Source of the DNA: Fontibacterium temperatum
Lineage (GTDB): Bacteria > Pseudomonadota > Alphaproteobacteria > Pelagibacterales > Pelagibacteraceae
Assembly (NCBI GenBank): GCA_964203055.1
Contig: CAXNKS010000001.1
Span: 521,695 to 585,694, forward strand
Direction: 5' to 3'
Length of the DNA stretch: 64,000 nucleotides
In this document: one piece after another, positions 36,350 to 44,406 of the stretch
Layout: every line of letters starts with the position of its first letter
How positions within the stretch are numbered: position 1 is the stretch's first letter
Position numbers and translations under genes: made by a program
The notes under the pieces: model-generated
Seen by the model: only the letters and a program-made list of their open reading frames with translations
Databases searched by the model: none
What the model was told of the DNA's origin: nothing

Positions 36350-36428
36350 TTGTCTGCCTGAGATTTAATAAATCAAAATCCGATTTCTTTTATAAATTTT
36401 TCAAAATCATTTTTCCACGCATTTAAAT
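36350..36428. repeat. 79-bp direct repeat, copy A
   Basis: Identical, base for base, to 37135-37213 (offset 785). The copy contains the last 18 codons plus stop of the hydrolase gene and the sequence just beyond it, but here it has no gene body in front of it. Its inner edge abuts the stop codon of the FkbM gene at 36429, so the repeat replaces the natural 3' end of that gene. Confidence 0.95.
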
Positions 36429-37104
36429 TCAATCAATAACATTTTGAATATTATGATTATAAAATTCCTGTTTTTTTAAAGCATTATCTATAAATTCAAG
36501 AACAATAATATCTGGTCGATATTTATTAATATCAAATCCTTTTAAAACGTTCATTTCATAACCTTCAACATCAATTGTTAAAAAATCTATTTTATTATCT
36601 TTAAAAGGAGAATTTTCAATAATTGAATTTAATGTTTCAGATTTAATTTTTTTTATATCAAGTGATTTACCTCCTCTAGAATCAAATGTTTCTTTGCTCA
36701 AAGTATTAATTGCTGAACGATCGTGATAAAAATATAAATCTACTTCTCCAGATTTATCTGAAACAGCAATTTGCTTATTATAATCTCTTGGTCTTAAATA
36801 ATTAAATATCTCTATTGTATGAGAATCAACATCTATATTAATCCCTCTCCATCCTTTTTTATAAAGAAGATAAGTATTATTTGCTAACTTTGGATGAAAA
36901 CAACCTACATCAATATATATTCCTTCTTTTTTATCTCTAAAGAAATGCTTTAATAAAAGATCTAGACCATATCTAGTAAATGATTTGATGAACACTATTT
37001 TTTCTATTATAAAATCTATGAACAAAAAAATATAAAGACTTTAAGAAATTATTTTTCTCCGTAAAAAGAAATTTTTGTTTAAGATATTTTTCAATATTTT
37101 TCAT
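36429..37104 (-). CDS. FkbM family methyltransferase, 3'-truncated and probably frameshifted
   Basis: SAM-dependent FkbM-type methyltransferase, usually acting on surface polysaccharide. The core is clear: EGIYIDVGCFHPKLANNTYLLYKKG (split here for length), IDFLTIDVEGYEMNVLKGF and PDIIVLEFID. The protein stops at HNIQNVID exactly where copy A of the 79-bp repeat begins, short of the usual C-terminal part. An ATG at 37025 gives 198 residues. However, reading from ATG 37104 and dropping one base near 36993 gives an N-terminus with FVHRFYNRKNS-FIKSFTRYGLDL, more like the family. Probably a nonfunctional or chimeric remnant. Confidence 0.75.
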
Positions 37105-37132
37105 TAACGTCAATTAGAATATCATTATAAAA

Positions 37133-37143
37133 AGTTGTCTGCC
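37133..37143. repeat. AGTTGTCTGCC direct repeat unit
   Basis: One unit of an 11-bp sequence that also occurs twice in tandem at 38034-38055, so copies lie on both sides of the hydrolase gene in the same orientation. The last nine bases also open copy A of the 79-bp repeat at 36350. Confidence 0.85.
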
Positions 37144-37213
37144 TGAGATTTAATAAATCAAAATCCGATTTCTTTTATAAATTTTTCAAAATCATTTTTC
37201 CACGCATTTAAAT
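37135..37213. repeat. 79-bp direct repeat, copy B
   Basis: The presumed original copy: it covers the 3' end of the intact hydrolase gene (37158-37213) and 23 bases beyond it. Identical to 36350-36428. Confidence 0.95.
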
Positions 37214-38012
37214 CTCCTCTAAAAATTGAGTGACCATCCTCTTTATAAGCAGGTAAACTTATAAACTGACCTTTGCCGCCCGCTTTTTGAAATGCTGCAA
37301 ACCAATCTTTTGGTAATTGTTCTCCCCAAAATTTATCATTCACACTATATAACCAGAGTGTTGGAACTTTATTTGATGCTCCATACTTTGCAAAAGTGTC
37401 TTTGATTAAATAATCGCCACAAGGTTTTTCTGCTGATTTTATTGGATCTCCACCATCACCTCCTGCAAAATTTATTGCACCTTTTAAACCTGATATATTT
37501 TCCGCTGACAAACCAATAGTAGTAAATCCACCCACCGATTGCCCAACTACAATTCCTTTAGTCCTGTCAATATAACTAAAATCAAAAACGTGATTAAGAA
37601 CTTGTTTAGATTGATCAATGGCAACTTTTCTTGCTTCAAGATAATTTTTATTACCACAAGCGCCAGAATAATCAGCGTCAGGTCCTCCTGATACACCATA
37701 ACCAATTCTTGTTGGTAAAATAACTGTAAAACCTTTGCTTACAAAATATTCTGAATTTCTTTTCTCGCTAGACCTACCAAATTTTCCTCTCTCTTGGTCA
37801 GTGCCTGCTCTGCCGTGACTAAATAATAAATAAGGTGCTTTTTTTATAGCATCATCTCGCCAAATAGTAACTGTAATCTTCTGTTCAAATTTTGGATTAT
37901 TAGTAAAATTACTATTAGATACAGATACTGGAACTTCTATTATTTCCTCTATTATTCTTGCAAAAGAAGAATTGCAGAATAAAAAAAGAATTAGAATTAA
38001 TTTTAAAAACAC
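37158..38012 (-). CDS. Secreted alpha/beta hydrolase (dienelactone hydrolase-like)
   Basis: A 284-residue exported hydrolase. A signal peptide covers residues 1-18 (LILILFLFCNSSFA). The alpha/beta-hydrolase elements are the oxyanion region LLFSHGRAG near residue 62, the nucleophile elbow GQSVGG near residue 157 (serine), the acid in LYSVNDKFW near residue 227, and the histidine in EDGHSIF near residue 260. It is most like predicted dienelactone hydrolases/platelet-activating-factor acetylhydrolase-like proteins; the substrate is unknown. It is flanked by direct AGTTGTCTGCC repeats and lies downstream of the tRNA-Gly 3' end, suggesting recent gain or movement. Confidence 0.8.
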   Translation of the reverse strand: MFLKLILILFLFCNSSFARIIEEIIEVPVSVSNSNFTNNPKFEQKITVTIWRDDAIKKAPYLLFSHGRAGTDQERGKFGRSSEKRNSEYFVSKGFTVILPTRIGYGVSGGPDADYSGACGNKNYLEARKVAIDQSKQVLNHVFDFSYIDRTKGIVVGQSVGGFTTIGLSAENISGLKGAINFAGGDGGDPIKSAEKPCGDYLIKDTFAKYGASNKVPTLWLYSVNDKFWGEQLPKDWFAAFQKAGGKGQFISLPAYKEDGHSIFRGDLNAWKNDFEKFIKEIGF

Positions 38013-38033
38013 TAATCATAGTATCATCTTAAA

Positions 38034-38055
38034 AGTTGTCTGCCAGTTGTCTGCC
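38034..38055. repeat. Tandem pair of AGTTGTCTGCC
   Basis: Two exact 11-bp copies in tandem (38034-38044 and 38045-38055), between the hydrolase start and tRNA-Gly. A third exact copy lies beyond the other end of the hydrolase gene at 37133. Confidence 0.9.
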
Positions 38056-38104
38056 ATCAAAAAATAAGGGAATTTGAAAAAAGATTAATGATTACTTGCT
38101 GATT

Positions 38105-38179
38105 TGGAGCGGGTGAAGGGAATTGAACCCACGACCTAATCGTTGGCAACGATTCGCTCTACCACTGAGCTACACCCGC
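38105..38179 (-). tRNA. tRNA-Gly (GCC)
   Basis: Minus-strand cloverleaf with acceptor arms GCGGGTG and CACCCGC, D-arm GCTCAGTGGTAGAGC, and anticodon loop TTGCCAA, giving anticodon GCC for glycine. The T-arm GTGGGTTCAATTCCCTT follows, then discriminator T and an encoded CCA tail. The 3' end faces the irregular FkbM/hydrolase region, the usual side for island integration next to tRNA genes. Confidence 0.96.
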
Positions 38180-38270
38180 TTAATAATCCAGTGAAATTAA
38201 ACAAAAATAAATTATAATCAATTGAAAAGTGAAATTGAATTAAACAAATTAAACACTATATTAATTCATA

Positions 38271-38924
38271 ATGACAACTTTTGATAAAAAAGAAATTCCC
38301 CAAGAAATATCTATTTTCCCACTTGCAAATGCAGTCTTCTTTCCAAATACAATTTTGCCTCTCAATATATTTGAGCCTAGATATAAAAAGATGATCGAAG
38401 ATGCTTTGGCATCAAATAAAATGATTGGAATGATCCAAACAAGAGAAGGTAATAATCTAAAAAAACCTGGAGTGTTTAGCGTTGGTTGCCTTGGGAAAAT
38501 AGACACACACACAAAAACAGCTGATGGCAGGTATTTAATAAACCTCAAAGGCTTAGTGCGATTTAGAGTTTTAGATGAAGCGGAGACTAATCTGCCTTAT
38601 AGAAAATTTAGAGTAACCTGTGATGAGTTTTTAGATGATCTAGAAAAAATAAAATTTGATGACAAGATTGATGTGCTGCAACTCATAGATAAAGCTAGAA
38701 AACTATTTAAAATTCACCATCTATCTACTGATTGGAAGATTGTTGAAAAAGTTGAGCCAGACCAATTAATAAATTCGCTATCAATGATATGTCCTTTTTC
38801 TGTAAGCGAAAAACAGGGATTGCTTGAGGCAAAAACTTTGATTGAGAGAAATTTACTTATTAATCAGATAATAAATTTTTATATTATTGGAAACAATCCT
38901 GGATCTGAAAGACAAATCCACTAA
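38271..38924 (+). CDS. LON N-terminal domain protein
   Basis: A 217-residue protein consisting of the substrate-binding N-terminal domain of Lon without the AAA+ or protease parts. It opens IPQEISIFPLANAVFFPNTILPLNIFEPRYK (quoted in parts: PLANAVFFPN, PLNIFEPRY near residues 34-42). VGCLGKIDTHTKTADGRYLINLKG follows near residues 69-92. Such stand-alone proteins are common in alphaproteobacteria and may recruit or adapt substrates; their function is unsettled. It is convergent with rho. Confidence 0.9.
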   Translation: MTTFDKKEIPQEISIFPLANAVFFPNTILPLNIFEPRYKKMIEDALASNKMIGMIQTREGNNLKKPGVFSVGCLGKIDTHTKTADGRYLINLKGLVRFRVLDEAETNLPYRKFRVTCDEFLDDLEKIKFDDKIDVLQLIDKARKLFKIHHLSTDWKIVEKVEPDQLINSLSMICPFSVSEKQGLLEAKTLIERNLLINQIINFYIIGNNPGSERQIH

Positions 38925-38931
38925 GAAATAA

Positions 38932-40203
38932 TTAAGCAGACTTATTCATTGAGTCAAAAAATTCAGCGTTATTTTTTGTCTCTCTTAATTTACCAATTAA
39001 AAATTCTATTGCTTCCATATTTCCCATTGGCGCAATCAGTCGTCTTAAAACGTTCATCTTCTGAAGGTCTTCTTTTTTAAATAATAAGTCTTCTTTTCTA
39101 GTTCCAGATTTTGTAATGTCGATTGCTGGGAAAATTCTCTTATCTGCAATTTTTCTATCTAGAATAACTTCGGCATTACCCGTTCCTTTAAATTCTTCAA
39201 AAATAACTTCATCCATTCTTGAACCAGTTTCAATTAATGCTGTTGAAATAATTGTTAAAGATCCACCCTCTTCAATATTTCTTGCTGCTCCAAAAAATCT
39301 TTTTGGTCTTTGTAATGCATTCGCATCAACACCACCCGTTAATACTTTTCCTGAACTTGGAACAACTGCGTTATAAGCTCTTCCTAATCGCGTGATTGAG
39401 TCTAATAAAATCACCACATCTTTTTTGTGTTCTGCTAATCTTTTTGCTTTCTCAATTACCATCTCAGCTACTTGAACGTGTCTCATTGCTGGTTCATCAA
39501 ATGTTGAACTTACAACTTCACCTTTTACAGATCTTTGCATGTCCGTAACTTCCTCTGGTCTTTCATCAATAAGCAAAACTATTAAATAAATCTCAGGATG
39601 ATTTGCTGTAATTGAATGTGCAATATTTTGAAGTATTACAGTTTTTCCAGCCCTTGGTGGTGATACTATTAAAGCTCTTTGACCTTTTCCAATTGGAGTT
39701 ACAAGATCAATTAGTCTTGCTGTCAAATCTGGTTTTTTATCTGCTTTATTGGATTCAACTTCTAAATTTATACGCTCATCTGGATATAGGGGCGTTAAGT
39801 TATCAAAGTTAATTTTATTTCTAGATTTTTCAGGATCTTCAAAATTTATTTTGCTAACTTGTAAAAGCGCAAAATATCTCTCAGAATCTTTTGGGGCTCT
39901 AATTTCTCCTTCAACCGTATCTCCTTTTCTAAGACCAAATCTTCTAATTTGGCTTGGGCTTACATAAATATCATCGGGTCCTGGTAAGTAATTTGACTCT
40001 GTGGCTCTTAAAAAACCAAAGCCATCTTGTAATGTTTCAAGAACACCGCTTCCAGTAATTTTTTCATTTTTTTCAGCAAGTTTTTTAAGAATTCCAAACA
40101 AGATTTCTTGTTTACGCATTGTGCTTGGATTTTCGATTCCTAGCTTTTCAGCTTCTAAAATTAAATCAGCTGGTGTTTTATTTTTTAAGTCTTGTAGGTT
40201 CAT
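38932..40203 (-). CDS. rho: Transcription termination factor Rho
   Basis: Hexameric RNA helicase that ends transcription at non-intrinsic sites, 423 residues. The N-terminal domain has LKNKTPADLILEAEKLGIENPSTMRKQEI, split here at residue 20. The RNA-binding cold-shock-like part contains DGFGFLRATESNYLPGPDDIYVSPSQIRRFGLR (about residues 67-99). The Walker A loop is SPPRAGKTVILQNIA near residue 184, and the Walker B DVVILLDSITRLGRAYN near residue 267. It follows hemE-hemH-hemJ on the same strand, the order seen beside alphaproteobacterial origins. Confidence 0.97.
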   Translation of the reverse strand: MNLQDLKNKTPADLILEAEKLGIENPSTMRKQEILFGILKKLAEKNEKITGSGVLETLQDGFGFLRATESNYLPGPDDIYVSPSQIRRFGLRKGDTVEGEIRAPKDSERYFALLQVSKINFEDPEKSRNKINFDNLTPLYPDERINLEVESNKADKKPDLTARLIDLVTPIGKGQRALIVSPPRAGKTVILQNIAHSITANHPEIYLIVLLIDERPEEVTDMQRSVKGEVVSSTFDEPAMRHVQVAEMVIEKAKRLAEHKKDVVILLDSITRLGRAYNAVVPSSGKVLTGGVDANALQRPKRFFGAARNIEEGGSLTIISTALIETGSRMDEVIFEEFKGTGNAEVILDRKIADKRIFPAIDITKSGTRKEDLLFKKEDLQKMNVLRRLIAPMGNMEAIEFLIGKLRETKNNAEFFDSMNKSA

Positions 40204-40269
40204 TTATGTTTGGGATTGTCTTGTGAAACTTTTAGGTGTGAGACGAATATAACAATAATTAATTATATT

Positions 40270-40702
40270 TCAAGCAGGTTTAAAAATAACCAAAAAGACA
40301 ATGATTATCAGTATTATAGTTGGTATTTCATTTATAATTCTAAAAAATTTTGAACTTCTCTTATTTCTATCTAACTCAAAATCTTTCAAACATTTAGATA
40401 AAAAACCATGATAACCAGAGAGAATAATTACAAATAAAAACTTAATAGACATCCACAAAGAAAAAATATTGTCTAAATCCTAAAATCCATAAAATAGACA
40501 AGCCAGTCAACCAAGTAATAATCATGGCTGGGTTCATAATTATTTTCATTAATCTTTTTTCCATTACTTTAAAAGTTTTTGACACTTCAGCACTATTATT
40601 TTCAACGTGATAAACAAATAATCTTGGTAAATACAAAAGGCCAACCATCCAGGAAATAACAGCGATAACGTGAATTGCTTTAAGCGTTAAATATAAATTC
40701 AT
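40270..40702 (-). CDS. hemJ: Protoporphyrinogen oxidase HemJ, interrupted by a +1 frameshift
   Basis: Membrane haem enzyme oxidising protoporphyrinogen IX (UPF0093/HemJ). The first frame (40702-40442) has YLTLKAIHVIAVISWMVGLLYLPRLFVYH near the start, with the conserved histidine in KAIHVIA, and ENNSAEVSKTFKVMEKRL. The second frame (to 40270) continues with WMSIKFLFVIILSGYHGFLSKCLKDF. Removing one T of the TTT at 40457-40459 (minus strand) joins them as FF-LWMSIKFLF, giving about 143 residues, normal for the family. hemJ is usually essential when no HemG or HemY exists, so error is more likely than loss. Confidence 0.9.
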
Positions 40703-41716
40703 TAATTAATTAAATATTTTTTAACAATATGCTCCATCATTTTAATATGATCTTCATTATCATTTAGGCAAGGAACAACATCGTAGTTTTCTCCACCGTT
40801 TTCTATAAAGCTTTCTTTTCCTTGAATTGCTATTTCTTCTAAAGTCTCAACACAATCTGATGAAAATCCTGGACATATCATAAGCACATTTTTTTTACCT
40901 TTATTAGGAAGCTCTTCTAAAGTTTTGTCCGTGTAGGGCGTTAACCATTCTTCCGGTCCAAATCTTGACTGAAAAGTTGTCTCAATTGGGATGTCTTTAA
41001 ATTTTTCTTTCATAAGTCGCGTCGTTTTTTGACAATAACAATGATACGGATCGCCCTTTGTGAAATATTTTTTTGGTATACCGTGATAAGAGGCTAAGAT
41101 TAAATCTGGTTTCCATTTAATTTCTGAAACTTTCTTTTTTATACTTTTTACAAGCGCATCAATAAATAAAGGTTCGCTTTCATAGTGTGGAATAGTTTGT
41201 AAACTAGGTTGCCATCTCATTTTTATTAAATTTCTATAAACCTCATCGCACACTGTTGCTGTGGTCGCGGCTGCATATTGTGGATACAAAGGAAAAATAA
41301 TAATTTTTTCGCACCCCTCTTTTTGCAAAAATTCTAGTTTACTTTTTATACTTGGGTTTCCGTACCTCATTGCAAAATCAACAATAACGGTTATCATTGC
41401 CCATCTTTTCTTTTAATTTTTGGGTTTGGCTTTTTGTATAATATCTAAGTGGAGATTGGTTAGTATCGTTCATCCAAATTTGTTTATAAGCATGCGCTGT
41501 TTTTGACGGCCTAAAGGTTAATATAAATAAATTTAAAATTATTTGCCAAAGAATAGGGTTAACCTCTATTACTCTTGTGTCTGACAAAAACTCTTTTAAA
41601 TATTTTCTAATATCCCACCAACTCGTCGAATCTGGAGTTCCAAGATTAACCAATAAAACCCCGGTTTTTCCAAATTTTACTTTTGGATGATTTATTTTAT
41701 CTAAGTCAAAACTCAT
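40702..41716 (-). CDS. hemH: Ferrochelatase HemH, interrupted by a +1 frameshift
   Basis: Inserts ferrous iron into protoporphyrin IX. The first frame (41716-41378) has TGVLLVNLGTPDSTSWWDIRKYLKEFL, split here after residue 20-40. The second frame (to 40702) has the catalytic histidine in LASYHGIPKKYF and TTFQSRFGPEEWLTPYTDKTL with the conserved glutamate. Removing one of the two C bases at 41389-41390 (minus strand) joins KEKMGND-N-VIVDFAMRYGNP at the expected place, for about 337 residues. It lies between hemE (four-base overlap) and hemJ (one-base overlap). Confidence 0.93.
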
Positions 41717-42726
41717 AAATTATAGTCCCTTACAAACTCAATTAGTTTCTTAACATTTTCTGGCTTTGTTTTTGGTAATATCCCGTGGCCTAAATTAAAG
41801 ATGTATGGTTTGTTTTTAAAAAAATCTAAGTATTTTTTTGCCTCTCTAAACATTTTCTCATTGTTTCCTAATAAAAATTTTGGGTTCATTCCGCCTTGAA
41901 AAACTACATTATTATTTAAATCTAATTTCTTTAGATTAATATCATAATCGATACTAATTCCATGGGGGTTTACTGTTTTTATAAAAGCATTGATATTCTC
42001 GTTAATTCCCTTGGGAAAGCAAATGGTGGGGTTGTTGGGAAAATTTTTCTTGAGTTTATTAACAATATTTTTATTTGGGTTAATACAAAATTCCTTTAAG
42101 CTTCCTTTGTTAATTAGGCCAGCCCAACTATCAAACAACTGTATAACGTCCGCACCTGCTAATATTTGTTCTTTGCAATGAATATAAACTAAATGCTCTA
42201 ATCTTTTAATTATTTTTATTATTTCTTTCTTTTTTAAGTTTTTTAATAAATTTTTATTCTTTTTAGGTGATCCTTTGTTAATCATATAAACCAAAAGCGT
42301 CCAAGGAGAACCAGCAAAACCTATGAGTGCTTTTTGTTTTGGTAGTTTTTCTTTTATTTTTTTTAAAATTTTATAAACGTTTTTTAAGTTCTTAATGAAG
42401 TTTTTATCTGATGTTTTGTAAAATTTATTTAAATCGTAATTCCCTAAAATAGGTCCTGTTTTTTCTTTAAATTCTACCTTTTGTCCAATTGCATTTAAAA
42501 TTAATAAAATATCTGAAAAAACTATAGCTGCGTCTAAATTAAACCTATTTATAGGTTGTAATGAAACTTCTGTGGCATCTTTTACATTTAGACAAAAATT
42601 AATAAAATTTTTATTTTTTCTCCTTATTTTTTGGTATTCTGGAAGATATCTCCCTGCTTGTCTCATAAACCAAATTGGAAAATTTTTTTTTTTATTTAAA
42701 AGAGAACTTTGAAGAGAACTATTCAT
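41713..42726 (-). CDS. hemE: Uroporphyrinogen decarboxylase HemE
   Basis: Decarboxylates uroporphyrinogen III to coproporphyrinogen III, 337 residues. The active-site WFMRQAGRYLPEYQKIR lies at residues 19-35. The catalytic aspartate and following region are in AAIVFSDILLI near residue 70, GFAGSPWTLLVYMI is near residue 138, and NLGHGILPKTKPENV near residue 315. It is the first gene to the left of the predicted origin and is transcribed away from it. The neighbouring hemE position is the classical landmark of the Caulobacter and Rickettsia origins. Confidence 0.97.
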   Translation of the reverse strand: MNSSLQSSLLNKKKNFPIWFMRQAGRYLPEYQKIRRKNKNFINFCLNVKDATEVSLQPINRFNLDAAIVFSDILLILNAIGQKVEFKEKTGPILGNYDLNKFYKTSDKNFIKNLKNVYKILKKIKEKLPKQKALIGFAGSPWTLLVYMINKGSPKKNKNLLKNLKKKEIIKIIKRLEHLVYIHCKEQILAGADVIQLFDSWAGLINKGSLKEFCINPNKNIVNKLKKNFPNNPTICFPKGINENINAFIKTVNPHGISIDYDINLKKLDLNNNVVFQGGMNPKFLLGNNEKMFREAKKYLDFFKNKPYIFNLGHGILPKTKPENVKKLIEFVRDYNL

Positions 42727-43003
42727 TAATAAATATTAGTTAAAATAGTAGTGTTATATGGTTCTGTTAGTAATGTGTTTATATTTTTATTAACAGTTTA
42801 TTAACAAGTTTTGTTGATTAAATTTTCTCAATAACTTTATATTTATGTTGTTTATTTAAAATTACACACGTTTCTAAGGATTAAAAAAAGCGAACTTATT
42901 AATGTTATTAATTAAATAATAATAATTTATTAACTGTTAACCTTTGTCTTTTTTAAAGTTAAAAATGTATAAATGATAATTATAAAGGCTTGCCAACAGG
43001 ATT
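42727..43003. other. Predicted chromosomal replication origin (oriC) region
   Basis: A 277-bp gene-free interval between hemE and ppsR, the longest in the window and unusually AT-rich. It contains TTATTAACA twice, 11 bp apart (42787-42795 and 42798-42806), and TTATTAACT at 42927-42935, resembling weak DnaA boxes with one deviation each. It also has TTACACACG at 42862-42870 and TTAA-N7-TTAA at 42790-42804, the spacing of a CtrA site. AT-rich runs at 42901-42930 could unwind. The location rests on conserved gene order; the binding sites are tentative. Confidence 0.75.
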
Positions 43004-43819
43004 ATGAACACAAAATATAACGTTTTTTTAGTCTCCGATTCAACCGGAGAGACTCTCGATAGAATTTTTCTTGCCCTAAAAGCTCAGTTTGAAAATTTTA
43101 ATAATAATTTACACCATTTTTCTTTTGTTAGAACCGAGGCTCAAATTACAACGCTATTAGAAAAATGTGATAAATTAGGAAATTCGATAGTGCTTTATAC
43201 TCTTGTAGAGCCCGCCGTTACCTCTTTTTTACTCCAAGAAACGGAGAAGCATAAAATTCCCTGTTTTGGTGTTTTAGATTATTTAATTCCAAAATTTGAA
43301 ATAGCCCTTAATAGAAAAGCAAACAGAAAACCGAGTGGTCAACACATTTTAAATAAAGAATATTATAAAAAGATCGCCGCAATGCAATTTAGTATTGAGC
43401 ATGATGATGGCCAAAAATTAGAAACAATTTTAGAGGCCGATATAATTATTTTAGGCATTAGCAGAACAAGCAAAACGCCAACAACCATTTATCTTGCAAA
43501 CAGAGGTTATAAATCAGCTAATATTCCAATGGTTCCAAATCAAAAAATACCGGAAGATATTTTGAAAAATAAAAAAAAGACAATTGTAGGATTGATTGCC
43601 GACCCCGAAAGATTGGTGGATATAAGAAAAAATAGACTCAATACATTAAGCGAAGAAAAACATACATCCTACGTTGATTTGGAACGGATCCGAGAAGAGC
43701 TGGAAGAAAGCAGGAAAGTTTTTAAGTTAAACAATATCCCAACAATTGATGTAACAAGAAAATCAGTAGAAGAAACCGCAGCTTCAATTATAAAGATTCA
43801 CGAAATTAAAAACAGTTAA
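43004..43819 (+). CDS. ppsR: PEP synthase regulatory protein PpsR-like (DUF299)
   Basis: Bifunctional kinase/pyrophosphorylase family protein, 271 residues, homologous to PpsR, which phosphorylates and reactivates PEP synthase (or PPDK in plants). The N-terminal FLVSDSTGETLDRIFLALKAQF is typical. The nucleotide-binding ILGISRTSKTPTTIYLANRGYKSANIP (GISRTSKTP near residue 151) and VGLIADPERLVDIRKNRL near residue 197 are diagnostic. In Caulobacter and Rickettsia the homolog is the first gene to the right of the origin, as here. Confidence 0.93.
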   Translation: MNTKYNVFLVSDSTGETLDRIFLALKAQFENFNNNLHHFSFVRTEAQITTLLEKCDKLGNSIVLYTLVEPAVTSFLLQETEKHKIPCFGVLDYLIPKFEIALNRKANRKPSGQHILNKEYYKKIAAMQFSIEHDDGQKLETILEADIIILGISRTSKTPTTIYLANRGYKSANIPMVPNQKIPEDILKNKKKTIVGLIADPERLVDIRKNRLNTLSEEKHTSYVDLERIREELEESRKVFKLNNIPTIDVTRKSVEETAASIIKIHEIKNS

Positions 43820-44406
43820 TGAGAAATATAATTTTAGCATCCGCAAGCGGGATAAGGCTAAAAATATTAAATGATTTTGGTTTTAATGTTAAAGTAGAAG
43901 TGGCTAATGTAGATGAGGACGAAATAAAAAATTCTTTATTAGCAGAAAAATTTAGTTCATTTGATATTTCAAGAGCTCTTGCGGAAACAAAAGCAAAAAA
44001 AATAAGCAGCAAAATATACAACCAGGCTGTTCTCGGGGCAGATCAAGTTTTGGATTTAGAGGGCAATATATTCAATAAGCCAGAAAATATGGAGTTAGCA
44101 TTTAGCTTGATGAAAAAATTAAATGGCAAAGAACATTCTTTGTTTAGCTCTATTTGTTTGAGTAAAAATGGTTCGACTATTTGGATGCACACCGAACAGG
44201 TTGTTTTAAAGATGAAACGGTTAACAGACAGTTTTATTAAAGACTATTTAGCAAAAGTGGGACTGGAAACAATTAAGAAATATGGCGTTTATCAAATAGA
44301 AGGAACGGGTAAAGATTTATTTGAAGAAATAAAAGGAGACGAATATTCTGTGATGGGAATGCCAATTAAACAATTAATTAACTATTATAAATTAAATGAA
44401 AAATAA
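43819..44406 (+). CDS. maf: Maf-like nucleoside triphosphate pyrophosphatase
   Basis: A 195-residue Maf/Ham1-like house-cleaning pyrophosphatase. Motifs are IILASASGIRLKILNDFGF at residues 4-22, ALAETKAKKIS near residue 54, and the catalytic aspartate in VLGADQVLDLEGNIFNKP near residue 72. GVYQIEGTGKDLFEEIKGDEYSVMGMP near residue 155 is the dTTP/UTP-binding tail. It overlaps ppsR by one base and aroE by 11 bases, forming a tight leftmost operon on the right side of the origin. Confidence 0.92.
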   Translation: MRNIILASASGIRLKILNDFGFNVKVEVANVDEDEIKNSLLAEKFSSFDISRALAETKAKKISSKIYNQAVLGADQVLDLEGNIFNKPENMELAFSLMKKLNGKEHSLFSSICLSKNGSTIWMHTEQVVLKMKRLTDSFIKDYLAKVGLETIKKYGVYQIEGTGKDLFEEIKGDEYSVMGMPIKQLINYYKLNEK

